This document shows, piece by piece, positions 43,653 through 53,308 of a stretch of 64,000 bases of DNA (positions are counted from its first letter, which is position 1; the number at the start of each line of letters is the position of its first letter). Source of the stretch: JANRJY01 sp033763735. GTDB lineage: Bacteria; Bacteroidota; Bacteroidia; Cytophagales; UBA9547. The translations under genes were made by a program, and so were the position numbers. The stretch lies in the NCBI GenBank assembly GCA_033763735.1, contig JANRJY010000008.1, positions 1 to 64,000 on the forward strand, in the 5' to 3' direction. A model generated the notes under the pieces. It saw only the letters and a list, made by a program, of their open reading frames with translations, did not search any database and was not told where the DNA came from.

Positions 43653-44993
43653 TTGGAAAAACAATTTTTAAATAACCTTAAACCATTTTTTAAATCAGCA
43701 ACTAAAAATCCTATACTACTTGCCATAAGTGGAGGAATTGATTCTGTTGTGATGTCTCACCTTTTTTATTTACATCAAATTCCTTTCGCCATTGCCCACT
43801 GTAATTTTAAACTTAGAGCACAAGAAAGCGATGAAGACGAAGAATTTGTCAAAAAACTTTCATTAACATACAAGGTCCCTTTTCATTCAACCACATTTGA
43901 AACAGAAAAATATGCCAACGAAAACAAAATATCTATTCAAATGGCAGCACGTGACCTTCGATATCATTGGTTTGAAGAAATTAGATACCAATTTGATTAT
44001 AGTTTTGTTGCTACCGCGCACCACAAAAATGATGTAATCGAAACATTTTTGTTAAACCTTACCAGAGGCACCGGCATTGCAGGATTGCAAGGAATTCAAA
44101 TTCAAATAGGAAATATTGTTAGGCCAATGTTGTTTGCCTCCAAAGATGAAATTGAATTATATGCCATGAATAATAATTTGGAATGGAGAGAAGATAGCTC
44201 CAACGAAAGTGATAAATATGCTCGAAATCTGATTAGGCACAAAGTAATACCCATACTCCAACAAATTAATCCAAAACTTGAAAATACTTTTCAAAACAAT
44301 ATTAAAAGAATAAAAGAAGCTTCGTTTGCTTTTGAATCGGCAATTCAAAATGCATTATTAAAACAAAAAAAAGTAATTGGAGAAAAAGTATTCTTTCGGA
44401 AATCATTTTTATTGAAACAAAATCCATCATTTATATACGAATTAATAAAGGAATATGGTTTTAATTATATAGATGCCTGCACCCTGTTGAAAATCATGAA
44501 CAAACAGTCAGGAAAAATCTTATTTTCTAAAGAGTTTGTTTTATTGGTGGACCGGAAAGAAATAATTATTTCAAAAATATCAGAAAACATACCTAATGAA
44601 ATAGTTCAATCTTATACTCCTTCTGTTATATTTGGAGATACTATTCTTTTTTTTGAAAGAGAAACCATTACAAATCATAAAAAAATTAATTTTTCATTAA
44701 AACCTAAAAATGAAGAATGGATTGACGAAGATGTTCTTGATTACCCACTATTGATTCGTTCATGGGAAAGTGGAGATAAATTAGTTCCTTTGGGAATGAA
44801 CTCTTACAAAAAAGTGTCAGATATTTTAATAGACAAGAAAATTCCGTTAAATGAAAAAAGTAAAATCCCAGTAATGATTTCCAATTTTCAAATTTTTGCC
44901 ATACCGGGAATTCAAATTGACGAACGATTCAAAATAAGTCGAAAAACAAAGAAAATTCTAAAAATTATCATTACAAATTCAAATATTAATTAA
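43653..44993 (+). CDS. tilS: tRNA(Ile)-lysidine synthetase
   Basis: 446 residues. The PP-loop SGGIDS (26-31) and AHCNFKLRAQESDEDE, TAHHKNDVIETFLLNL, GTGIAGLQGI and REDSSNESDKYARNLIRH are TilS signatures. The C-terminal TilS domain is present (RSWESGDKLVPLGMN, KKVSDILIDKKIPL). The cytosolic enzyme attaches lysine to C34 of tRNA-Ile(CAU) so that it reads AUA. The start is TTG; no ATG is available before the conserved core. Confidence 0.93.
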   Translation: MEKQFLNNLKPFFKSATKNPILLAISGGIDSVVMSHLFYLHQIPFAIAHCNFKLRAQESDEDEEFVKKLSLTYKVPFHSTTFETEKYANENKISIQMAARDLRYHWFEEIRYQFDYSFVATAHHKNDVIETFLLNLTRGTGIAGLQGIQIQIGNIVRPMLFASKDEIELYAMNNNLEWREDSSNESDKYARNLIRHKVIPILQQINPKLENTFQNNIKRIKEASFAFESAIQNALLKQKKVIGEKVFFRKSFLLKQNPSFIYELIKEYGFNYIDACTLLKIMNKQSGKILFSKEFVLLVDRKEIIISKISENIPNEIVQSYTPSVIFGDTILFFERETITNHKKINFSLKPKNEEWIDEDVLDYPLLIRSWESGDKLVPLGMNSYKKVSDILIDKKIPLNEKSKIPVMISNFQIFAIPGIQIDERFKISRKTKKILKIIITNSNIN

Positions 44994-45031
44994 TCTTGTC
45001 ATAGCAATTTTATTTACTTACGCTTCCAAAC

Positions 45032-45064
45032 ACCTTTCTCCTTGGAGAAAAACTAAGATAGAGG
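45032..45064. repeat. Decayed copy of the CCCTCTCC palindromic repeat family
   Basis: ACCTTTCTCC TTGGAGAAA with flanking AAACTAAGATAGAGG; TTTCTCC (45035-45041) pairs with GGAGAAA (45044-45050). It lies between tilS and the M16 protease gene. Confidence 0.45.
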
Positions 45065-45123
45065 CATTAAAACATATTGCTTCAGTGTATAAAATTGAAA
45101 ATTAACGCCTTAAACTAAACATT

Positions 45124-48045
45124 ATGAAACGAATAGCTGTATTTATTTTTTTGACAATCACTGTTTTTGCTCAAAAATATCAAACTCAGACTTTAAAAGA
45201 TGAAGCCGGATATACATATACTACAGTGACTGATGATCCGCTTAAAACAAGAATTTATAAACTTCAAAATGGCTTGACTGTATATTTGTCGGTGTACAAA
45301 AACACACCAAGAATACAAACTTTTATTGCGGTGCGTGCCGGAAGTAAAAACGACCCTTCTAGTTTAACAGGTTTAGCGCATTATCTGGAACATATGGTTT
45401 TTAAAGGAACCTCAAAAATAGGTGCACAAAATTTTGATAAGGAAAAAGTTCAATTGGATAAAATTGAAAATTTATACGAAAACTATCGCCAAACAAAAGA
45501 TACTGCCAAAAGAAGAATCATTTACCAAACAATTGATAGTGTATCAGGTGTAGCTGCCAAACTTTCAATTGCTAATGAATATGATAAAATGCTCAATGCC
45601 ATAGGTGCCAAAGGGACCAATGCTTATACCTGGGTAGAGCAAACGGTATATGTCAATGATATTCCTTCTAACGAACTGGAAAGATGGGCCAAAATAGAAG
45701 CAGAACGATTTGGAGAACTCACCCCCCGATTGTTCCATACTGAACTCGAGGCAGTGTATGAAGAAAAAAACCGTTCATTGGATAATGACATGAGTAAAGT
45801 AATTGAAAGCACTTTCAACTTGCTTTTCCCTAATCATCAGTATGGTTCACAAACAACTATTGGCACCGTTGAGCATCTTAAAAATCCATCTATCAAAGCC
45901 ATCAAAGAATATTTTTACAAATATTACGTACCCAATAATATGGCGATTTGCCTCAGTGGTGACCTTGATCCTGCTCAAACGATTCAAACCATAGACAAAT
46001 ATTGGGGCGGTAAAAAAGCCAAGGATGTGCCTTTATATGTGCCATTTGCCGAAAAACCAATTGAAAAAGTTCTGACAAAAACAATTGTGGGTCCTTCTCC
46101 ACAAAGTTTGGTATTGTGTTACCGCTTTCCTGGGGCTGCTTCCAAAGATGCCATGATTATGGAAATGTTTGGAAGGGTACTTTCCAACGGTAAAGCAGGT
46201 TTGATGGATTTGAATCTAACTCAAAAACAAAAAGTATTGAATGTATCAGGATTTCCGTACCGGATGAAGGATTATTCCATTCATATCATATTCGCTATGC
46301 CTCGTGAGGGTCAATCGTTAGATCAGGTGAAGGAACTCATCTTAGCACAAATAGATAGTGTAAAAGCAGGAAAATTTGATGAAAATCTTATTAAAGCAAT
46401 TATAAATAACGAAAAAATATCATTAATGAAAAGCCTTGAAGATAATGGCTCAAGAGCGGATTATTTTGTAGATGCATATATTAAAGGTATCGATTGGGCA
46501 CAATATATGGCAACCATTGATGATTTGTCAAAAATTACAAAAAAGGATATTGTTGAGTTTGCAAACAAATATTATGGAAATAATTATGCTGCTGTATATA
46601 AGCTTACTGGCAAGGACACCACCATTCAGAAAGTACCGAAGCCCAAAATTACTCCTGTAGATGTAAATAGAGATGCTCAATCTGATTTTATAAAATTAGT
46701 ATTAAACGGAAATCCTAAGCCAATTGAACCTGTTTTTATGGATTTCAACAAAGAAATGAATATTTATAAATTGAATAACGGAAATGAAGTTTGGTACAAA
46801 CAAAATACTGAAAATCAACTATTTGAATTGTCTTTCAAATATCGATTTGGTAAAACCACTCAACCCCGATTGGCATTAGCTTTGGCATATATTAACTACT
46901 TGGGAACTTCAAAAAGAACTGCCGAACAAATCAAACAAGAACTGTATCAATTGGGATGTGAGTTTAATACCAGTGTACAAGAAGATCAATTACAAATTTC
47001 ACTTAATGGTTTGAGTGAAAATATGGAAGCAGCATTAATGATTATTGAAAACTTACTTGCAGACGCAAAACCAGATGAAAAAGCTTTAAAAGATTTGGTT
47101 GATGGGATTTTAAAAGAAAGAACTGATGCTAAACTTGATAAAGGAACTATCTTAAGAGCCGCATTGGTCAACTATGCGAAATATGGTAAAGTGTCGCCAT
47201 TTACCAATATAATAAAAACGGAAGAACTTAAAAACATCCAATCAAAAGAGTTGTTAACTTTAGTGAGTGGGCTCTCTAATTACAATCATGAAATTTGGTA
47301 TTATGGACCAATTACAACCAATCAATTGACTGAAATAATAAATAAAGTCCATGGACAAGTGGCAAATCCGTTGCCGGTTCCAACAAATAAGGTTTATAAA
47401 GAAGAAGCATTTGCTAATAACGAAGTGTATTTTGTAAATTATGACATGGTTCAGGCAGAAATGATTTTTCTTTCAAAATCTGTAAAATTCGATAAGAACA
47501 TACTTGCCAACGTCAAAATGTATAACGAATATTTTGGCGGTAGCATGAACTCCATTGTTTTTCAGGAAATCAGAGAGAGCAAAGCACTGGCTTATGCTTC
47601 ATCTTCAAGGTATAGTGTTACCAGTGATAAAGATTATTCGAATTATAATGTTTCATACATAGGCACCCAAGCAGATAAATTACCTGAAGCAACACAGGCT
47701 ATGATGCAACTATTGGATAGTTTGCCCAAATCAGCAATGTTATATAACACTTCAAAGGAAGCTTTGATAAACACCATTCGCACAGAAAGAATTACAAAAA
47801 TGGCCGTACTGTATAGTTTTGACGCATATAAAAAAGTGGGCGTTGATTATGATTTGCGGAAAGATATTTTTCCGTCTCTCCAAAAGTTAACATTTGAAGA
47901 TATTAATGCTTTCCAGAAAAAATATATCAAAGGTCAGAAAACAAAGCTTTTGGTGATTGGGTCCAAAGATAAAATAGATTTAAAGGCCTTGTCGAAATAC
48001 GGAAAAGTGCAAGAACTTACTTTAACTGACATTTTTGGATATTAA
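45124..48045 (+). CDS. Secreted M16-family zinc metalloprotease
   Basis: 973 residues with a signal peptide (1-16, ending VFAQ). Two fused M16 halves are present. The first holds the inverted zinc motif HYLEH (86-90) and the distal Glu in ELEAVYEEKNRS; the second half lacks the motif and is the usual inactive partner (GGSMNSIVFQEIRESKALAY). This pitrilysin-like arrangement cuts peptides inside a closed chamber. It is probably periplasmic, perhaps lipid-free as no lipobox is seen. Two smaller genes follow on the same strand. Confidence 0.92.
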   Translation: MKRIAVFIFLTITVFAQKYQTQTLKDEAGYTYTTVTDDPLKTRIYKLQNGLTVYLSVYKNTPRIQTFIAVRAGSKNDPSSLTGLAHYLEHMVFKGTSKIGAQNFDKEKVQLDKIENLYENYRQTKDTAKRRIIYQTIDSVSGVAAKLSIANEYDKMLNAIGAKGTNAYTWVEQTVYVNDIPSNELERWAKIEAERFGELTPRLFHTELEAVYEEKNRSLDNDMSKVIESTFNLLFPNHQYGSQTTIGTVEHLKNPSIKAIKEYFYKYYVPNNMAICLSGDLDPAQTIQTIDKYWGGKKAKDVPLYVPFAEKPIEKVLTKTIVGPSPQSLVLCYRFPGAASKDAMIMEMFGRVLSNGKAGLMDLNLTQKQKVLNVSGFPYRMKDYSIHIIFAMPREGQSLDQVKELILAQIDSVKAGKFDENLIKAIINNEKISLMKSLEDNGSRADYFVDAYIKGIDWAQYMATIDDLSKITKKDIVEFANKYYGNNYAAVYKLTGKDTTIQKVPKPKITPVDVNRDAQSDFIKLVLNGNPKPIEPVFMDFNKEMNIYKLNNGNEVWYKQNTENQLFELSFKYRFGKTTQPRLALALAYINYLGTSKRTAEQIKQELYQLGCEFNTSVQEDQLQISLNGLSENMEAALMIIENLLADAKPDEKALKDLVDGILKERTDAKLDKGTILRAALVNYAKYGKVSPFTNIIKTEELKNIQSKELLTLVSGLSNYNHEIWYYGPITTNQLTEIINKVHGQVANPLPVPTNKVYKEEAFANNEVYFVNYDMVQAEMIFLSKSVKFDKNILANVKMYNEYFGGSMNSIVFQEIRESKALAYASSSRYSVTSDKDYSNYNVSYIGTQADKLPEATQAMMQLLDSLPKSAMLYNTSKEALINTIRTERITKMAVLYSFDAYKKVGVDYDLRKDIFPSLQKLTFEDINAFQKKYIKGQKTKLLVIGSKDKIDLKALSKYGKVQELTLTDIFGY

Positions 48046-48111
48046 CTTACAACATAACTATTTGTTAATAGCATTTCAATAAATTGTGTGATATATCAAA
48101 ACTACACAATT

Positions 48112-48510
48112 ATGAAAGCGGCATATTTTGATGATAGCCAATGGCCTGTTCTGGAAATTAAAATTCGTTCTTCTCCTCCATCAGATGCTGAAATGGATGA
48201 ATATTTTAACGAACTTCAAACATTTTACGACCGAAGGGAACCATTTGTGACCATATATAATGCAAGTCAGGTTAATTACATTTTGCCAACACAGCAAAGA
48301 GTGCGCATGGGAAAGTGGTTGAAGGATCATTCAAAATCAATTAAAAATTATATTCAAGCATATATTTTTGTGTTGCCTAGTGTGTTTGGAAGAATTATTT
48401 TGAAAGGAGTATTGTTGGTAAGCAATTTGCCTGCCCCGCATTATGTTGTCAATGAAATGGATGATGCACTTGTGCTTGCTAAAGAAATAATTACTGAAGT
48501 TGAAGCTTAA
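48112..48510 (+). CDS. Small cytosolic protein, possibly SpoIIAA-like
   Basis: 132 residues from ATG 48112; a GTG at 48088 in the same frame is less likely. The order of predicted strands and helices (WPVLEIKIRS, PFVTIYNASQVNYILPTQ, AYIFVLPSVFGRIILKGVLL, PHYVVNEMDDALVLAKEII) resembles the SpoIIAA/STAS-like fold of small proteins of unknown role. The fold is inferred from pattern only. No signal peptide or metal motif. The gene precedes the secreted nuclease gene by 12 bases. Confidence 0.65.
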   Translation: MKAAYFDDSQWPVLEIKIRSSPPSDAEMDEYFNELQTFYDRREPFVTIYNASQVNYILPTQQRVRMGKWLKDHSKSIKNYIQAYIFVLPSVFGRIILKGVLLVSNLPAPHYVVNEMDDALVLAKEIITEVEA

Positions 48511-48522
48511 CATAGCATATCG

Positions 48523-49350
48523 TTGTTGAAGCAAATTACATATTTCCTGTTTTTTGTTTTTTTTCAATTTTTATCATTTGGGCAATCAATATCCGGGTTA
48601 GTGCATCTTACTTTGGGAAACCCTTCGAAAGCTATTACCAATGTGACATCTTCGGGTAATTATTTGTTGGTTAAGGAGTCCTATGCACTTTCTTATAATA
48701 ATGCCAGTAAAATTCCGAATTGGGTCGCTTGGCATGTGTCCAAAGATTGGATAGGTGGAGATGTAAAACGTTCCAATAACTTTAGAAAAGATGAAACGCT
48801 CCCTGATAATTGGATTAAAATTGCGCCAAGCGAATATGAAGATTCAGGTTTTGATCGTGGGCATATGTGCCCTTCAGGTGACCGAACTAAAGAAAAAGAA
48901 CTTAATTCTGAAACCTTTTTGATGACTAATATGATTCCACAAGCTCCCAACAACAACCGTGTTACATGGCGATTGTTAGAAGAATATTGCAGAAATTTAG
49001 TTGATCAAGGTAATGAATTGTACATCTATTCCGGAGCAATTGGAATAGGAGGCGAAGGAAGTTATGGTTATGCTAATTATATTGGCAAAGATTCCATTCT
49101 TGTGCCACATTACATTTGGAAAATAATCCTTTCAATACCCGATGGGGAAAATGATATACAACGAATTAATAACAACACATCAATAATTACTATATTAATG
49201 CCTAATAATCAAACGGTTAACGAGCGTCCATGGTGGTATTACACAACCACTGTTGATGAATTGGAAAAACGTACAGGATATGATTTTTTAACAAACATTT
49301 CATTTTCAATTCAAGAAGTATTAGAATCAAAGAAGTTTGAAAAAGAATAA
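48523..49350 (+). CDS. Secreted DNA/RNA non-specific endonuclease
   Basis: 275 residues starting at TTG 48523 (or the next TTG). Signal peptide 1-21 (ending SFGQ). The catalytic DRGHMCPSGDR (111-121, His114 general base) and the Mg-binding NMIPQAPNNNRVTWRLLE (136-153) are the full NUC/endonuclease G signature. It should degrade DNA and RNA in the periplasm or outside the cell, for nutrient recovery or against incoming DNA. No immunity protein gene is nearby, as expected for an exported enzyme. It converges with the 49353 gene, two bases apart. Confidence 0.9.
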   Translation: MLKQITYFLFFVFFQFLSFGQSISGLVHLTLGNPSKAITNVTSSGNYLLVKESYALSYNNASKIPNWVAWHVSKDWIGGDVKRSNNFRKDETLPDNWIKIAPSEYEDSGFDRGHMCPSGDRTKEKELNSETFLMTNMIPQAPNNNRVTWRLLEEYCRNLVDQGNELYIYSGAIGIGGEGSYGYANYIGKDSILVPHYIWKIILSIPDGENDIQRINNNTSIITILMPNNQTVNERPWWYYTTTVDELEKRTGYDFLTNISFSIQEVLESKKFEKE

Positions 49351-49352
49351 TA

Positions 49353-50819
49353 TCACCCCTTAAAATACTTCCAAAGTACCGGATAGGGTATGAATTCGCA
49401 ATTGTCGCAAACAAGGTTGTTATCACCGAAATATAAAGTAATGTCGGAGTTTTCTTGAAAAAACGAGGTTGAAAAGTTCTTCTTTGCTGCTTTGCTGATT
49501 AGCTTAATAAAAGTTAGTGTACGGAATTCTGTGCTATCTTTAATATATCGCTGTGAATACACATTTAAGTTATTTGCTTCATTTTCAAAATTACTCGATT
49601 TGCTTTCACGTAATAACAATAATTTCAGTAACATATACCACAAATTCCAACCTGTTTTGTCTTTATTGAGCGGTTGGAGCATTTCTTGAAGTACTTTTTC
49701 ATCAATTTGTGTTTTAAAAGAAAATGTATCAGGACTCAATCCCTCCTTTCCTTTGATATAAAACAAATAAGCCTCTCTCAAATACCATGCAGCTTTGTCA
49801 TACTTATGGATATAATCATATTGAGGTTGGCTGTACATTTTTTCAATTAACTCAGTAGCTTTTGAATATGATTTGGTCTTAATTAAATATTCAAATTCAA
49901 GGGATAATACTTCAAAAACATTAAAAGCCTCAAAACTACTGGTTTTTAAGGCCTTATGAATGTAATGCTCTGCATTTTTAAAGTCATTGGTTTGCAAATA
50001 AAACTGAGCATATTCCACATAAAGTTCAAGTTTTATCTGATTGGTTTCCAAGAAATTATACTTAGCGAGTTCTTTTTTAAATTCGTTAAGTACTGTTGTG
50101 TTTGATAGAATATTATTAGTTTGTTTATTCACAATAAGTTGCAAACGCAACAAATTCAGTTTGATAAATGGAGAATTACTGATGTCAAAAAATACACTCA
50201 ATTTCTCTACATATTCCTGGGCAATTTTGGCAGTTTCATAATCATTTCCTTTTTTAAATTTTATCCTGCTTTTTACCAATTCATATGCGCCATTTGATTC
50301 TGTTTCCAAGTGATACTGACTTGTAATTCGCACAGTTTCGGCATGAATGGCTTTTGTTTCGTCCGGATAACCCATAAGCATATACATATGCCTAAGCTGG
50401 AATAATGCATCCAATAGTACATCAATCAAAAAAATTTTTTGTGCCTGTTCTTTTACATCAATAAGTATGTTTTCAGCATTGTGAAACACATTATTCTCCA
50501 GTAATTTTTGTGCTACAATTAGTTGTTTTTTAAGCTTAAATCTAACATTTAAGTATTTATCTGATTCATCTTCAGATGGTTCTGAAGTTACCAAAATGTC
50601 AATTAACCTGTCTCTTAGGTTTTTTTTGAGCATCAAGTATTTTTTATCTTTAGAAGAACTTTCATAAATCAGTTCAGCAGCTTCATCATCCGTATGGATT
50701 TTATCCTTTGAAATAGCATTAAAAAGTTTTCGCATTTTGGAACCCTCCGGAAGCACCAATTGTATGGATTTGGAAGGATTCATTCGAAGCACATATACAA
50801 GCTCCTTAATTAGGTCCAT
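49353..50819 (-). CDS. TPR-like helical protein of unknown function
   Basis: 488 residues, no signal peptide, almost entirely alpha-helical with TPR/SEL-like repeats from ~100 on (YVEYAQFYLQTNDFKNAEHY, VLSLEFEYLIKTKSYSKATE). The N-terminus (MDLIKELVYVLRMNPSKSI) is a distinct helical domain. A C-terminal CDNCEFIPYP contains two close cysteines. I do not recognise a named family, though similar cytosolic proteins are common in Bacteroidota. No promoter box is clear. Confidence 0.75.
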   Translation of the reverse strand: MDLIKELVYVLRMNPSKSIQLVLPEGSKMRKLFNAISKDKIHTDDEAAELIYESSSKDKKYLMLKKNLRDRLIDILVTSEPSEDESDKYLNVRFKLKKQLIVAQKLLENNVFHNAENILIDVKEQAQKIFLIDVLLDALFQLRHMYMLMGYPDETKAIHAETVRITSQYHLETESNGAYELVKSRIKFKKGNDYETAKIAQEYVEKLSVFFDISNSPFIKLNLLRLQLIVNKQTNNILSNTTVLNEFKKELAKYNFLETNQIKLELYVEYAQFYLQTNDFKNAEHYIHKALKTSSFEAFNVFEVLSLEFEYLIKTKSYSKATELIEKMYSQPQYDYIHKYDKAAWYLREAYLFYIKGKEGLSPDTFSFKTQIDEKVLQEMLQPLNKDKTGWNLWYMLLKLLLLRESKSSNFENEANNLNVYSQRYIKDSTEFRTLTFIKLISKAAKKNFSTSFFQENSDITLYFGDNNLVCDNCEFIPYPVLWKYFKG

Positions 50820-50924
50820 TAATTATTAGAATGGTTATTGGTTTTTGGAAAACTTAAGATACAATAAAACAAAATAAAATTATTTATGCAATTAAAAGCC
50901 TTGTTATTCCATTTAAAGTATTTT

Positions 50925-51302
50925 TTATACACTTTTAATTATCATGAATGATACCCAAATCAATCCAATTCCAAATACCAGATTAGCCACAATATTTAAT
51001 AATGCGATGTTAATATTTCCGGATTGTATTAGGGAAATAGTTTCAAATGAAAATGCAGAAAATGTAGTAAATCCCCCACAAAAACCAGTGACTAAAAGCA
51101 ATCTAAAACCATGAGAATCATGTATTTGTTTTTCGAATAAAGCCATCAATGCTCCCATAAAAACACTTCCTAAAATATTGACAATCAAGGTTGAGTAAGG
51201 GAAATTAGCATTGAAATATTTAAGAGAAAATAAGCTGACAAGATATCTAGAAACACTGCCTACAGCTCCTCCAATTCCTACTAAAACAATTGCTTGAAAC
51301 AT
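50925..51302 (-). CDS. crcB: Fluoride channel CrcB/Fluc
   Basis: 125 residues with four membrane helices. The signatures GGAVGSVSRYLVSL (10-23), NILGSVFMGAL and the pore motif GFCGGFTTFSAFSFE are complete. Fluc works as a dual-topology dimer exporting F-. It appears to be a single gene, consistent with a homodimer. I looked upstream for the fluoride riboswitch and saw no match. The 224-base gap upstream is AT-rich without other features. Confidence 0.93.
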   Translation of the reverse strand: MFQAIVLVGIGGAVGSVSRYLVSLFSLKYFNANFPYSTLIVNILGSVFMGALMALFEKQIHDSHGFRLLLVTGFCGGFTTFSAFSFETISLIQSGNINIALLNIVANLVFGIGLIWVSFMIIKSV

Positions 51303-51526
51303 GTTTATTTATTAAAATTTAATTGTACAAATCTATTTTATAAAAGAGGCTTATGATTCTTTTGTATAATTCTAAAATTACTACAAAAGCAACAACAGAC
51401 AAGCAAAATTAATTTAGATAAATAATATGTTCTATAATTTAAAAAACACTAACCTGATATTTTATTTGATAATTGCACTTTTAAATTAAACACAAATGAA
51501 AATTGAAAATAAAAATTCAGAAATAA

Positions 51527-52078
51527 TTAGAAAAAGAAGCCTATTCGTACCAAAACAGGGCTACTTCCAAACAGAAAAAAATCAGGGTCGTAATTTAAAT
51601 TGTACAATGCCATTATCATAAATCCACCTCTTTCTGAAAAAGCAAAGTTGATGCCACCTCCTACAAATGGGAAAATTGCAGTGCTTCTGGTCAATTCAAT
51701 TGGATCGGTTTTTGTAATTCGGTCTCCATTATAAAATCCAACTTCGGAGTGTGCAAAAAGCCACTTTAAAATAAAATATCTCACAAATGGTGACGCACCA
51801 AAGGTGTGAGAACTAAAATTATATCTATTGTCTCTATAATAAATATAGGTTAATGAAAAACCTGCTGTTAGTTTATCAGTTATCCAATATCCTGCCATAG
51901 GAGAAGCTTCGATATAGGTTACTCTTCCAAAACTCAAACCAATATTTCCTCCTGGGTAAACTCTACTCCAAAACTTGCTTTTGTGAGTTATTCCACTGTA
52001 TTCAATTTTTGCAAATGCTTTATTAATGATTAATAAAAAACTTGCAATTACGATCATTTTCCCACAGAGATTAATCAT
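51527..52078 (-). CDS. Outer-membrane beta-barrel protein
   Basis: 183 residues. Signal peptide 1-23 (ending KAFAK). The mature part has regularly alternating strands (YPGGNIGLSFGRVTYIEASP, TAGFSLTYIYYRDNRY, FVGGGINFAFSERGGFMIM) and ends with VRIGFFF, a C-terminal aromatic as required by the BAM complex. Length suits an eight-stranded OmpX/OmpA-like barrel. It begins ten bases after the lipase-like gene in the same operon. No specific function can be given. Confidence 0.72.
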   Translation of the reverse strand: MINLCGKMIVIASFLLIINKAFAKIEYSGITHKSKFWSRVYPGGNIGLSFGRVTYIEASPMAGYWITDKLTAGFSLTYIYYRDNRYNFSSHTFGASPFVRYFILKWLFAHSEVGFYNGDRITKTDPIELTRSTAIFPFVGGGINFAFSERGGFMIMALYNLNYDPDFFLFGSSPVLVRIGFFF

Positions 52079-52087
52079 AAATTTTGA

Positions 52088-53287
52088 CTAATATTTTGAA
52101 ATAAAACTAAAAGTTTCAATTGCATAACTTTCAAAAGTAGTGTTATGATTGGCACCCGAAATTATTTTCAAAGAAGCAGCAGTTGAACCATTTTTAATGA
52201 ATCCTTGATACGCATTTTTTGAATTGAAAGGAGGTACAAAATCATCTAATTCGCCATGAATTAGCAACACGGGTGTCTTTGGTGCCCAATCTATCAAGTC
52301 ATTATCTTTAAACGCATTCATCAAAGAAGTATTTGTTCCGTTGAGGATGCCATTGATTAAACTATCTGTAAACAACACTGAGGGATTGTTTGATACAGCT
52401 CCAAATGGATTATTAATCAATACTTTCGCATATTCCTTTTTAAAATAAAACGAATCAGGTTTCCCTAACTTATAAATTTGATTATACGTTTGGAGCACCC
52501 AAACATAATAATTTAAGTAAGGCAACTCTTTATTTTGTGACACTATGTACTTTGCAAATGCGGTGTTGTCGTATCCGCCTGCACCTGAAGTAACTCCTGA
52601 CAGTTTAATATCTTGTGTATATTTTTCTTCAATTAATTTTTGGGTTGCAATGGTTGCAAACCCTCCTTCGGAATAACCGGTTAAAAATGTTTTTCCATTT
52701 GTTGAAATAAACAAAACTTTAGCCAATTCTTGAGTAGCCTTTACCATATCCGTACAAGTGGTAGCCAAGCTTTTGGCATGTTCATACGGATGAGGCAAGT
52801 TTTTAGTACTTCCATAACCAATATAATCTGCAGCACAGGTTAGATATCCATTTGTTGCCATTAAAGCAACAAAATAAGCTTCCGTATTTGGGGAAAAATG
52901 AGAAGGCGCTGTTATTTCGTTGAGTTGAAGTATGGTGCCATGTTGGTAACTTAACAATGATAGATTTGGCTGATTTTCTGGAATTGCAATCAATCCGGAA
53001 GCTATTACTAAAGAGTCGTTATAATTTTTTGTACGATACTCAATTGAATAAACGATTATGGGAAATTTAGCAATAGCATTAATAAAAATATTTTTTTCAA
53101 CCGGAATAGAACTAATTATTTGTTGAGGTGTATACCTACCAACATAATGTGTGTCAACGAGTACAGATAATGATTCAAGTGGAATTGGTTGATTTACTAC
53201 AGCAGGAGCCGGTAAATCATTCTTTTTATTACAAGTTAGAAGAGAAAAAGTAATTAAAATTGTTAAAATTATTTTCAGCCTTAACAT
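52088..53287 (-). CDS. Lipase-like alpha/beta hydrolase lipoprotein
   Basis: 399 residues. Lipobox LLTC (Cys19) anchors it to a membrane. The hydrolase fold has LSYQHGT (oxyanion region), nucleophile Ser206 in GYSEGG, probable Asp in GELDDFVP (~350) and His in GANHNTTF (~382). The N-terminal cap and ADYIGYGSTK resemble secretory lipases and cinnamoyl esterases. The substrate is an ester, otherwise unknown. It is the middle gene of a three-gene operon with an OmpA-like protein (21 bases upstream) and a beta-barrel (10 bases downstream). Confidence 0.82.
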   Translation of the reverse strand: MLRLKIILTILITFSLLTCNKKNDLPAPAVVNQPIPLESLSVLVDTHYVGRYTPQQIISSIPVEKNIFINAIAKFPIIVYSIEYRTKNYNDSLVIASGLIAIPENQPNLSLLSYQHGTILQLNEITAPSHFSPNTEAYFVALMATNGYLTCAADYIGYGSTKNLPHPYEHAKSLATTCTDMVKATQELAKVLFISTNGKTFLTGYSEGGFATIATQKLIEEKYTQDIKLSGVTSGAGGYDNTAFAKYIVSQNKELPYLNYYVWVLQTYNQIYKLGKPDSFYFKKEYAKVLINNPFGAVSNNPSVLFTDSLINGILNGTNTSLMNAFKDNDLIDWAPKTPVLLIHGELDDFVPPFNSKNAYQGFIKNGSTAASLKIISGANHNTTFESYAIETFSFISKY

Positions 53288-53308
53288 ATGACAAATATAT
53301 GCGCTGAA

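Noticed and set aside
48523..49350. Nuclease as a contact-dependent toxin with immunity gene
   Set aside because: It has a simple signal peptide and no toxin-delivery domain, and no small immunity-like gene follows; the neighbouring gene is convergent.
51303..51526. Fluoride riboswitch upstream of crcB
   Set aside because: I looked for the conserved riboswitch core on the minus strand and saw no match; the region is AT-rich.
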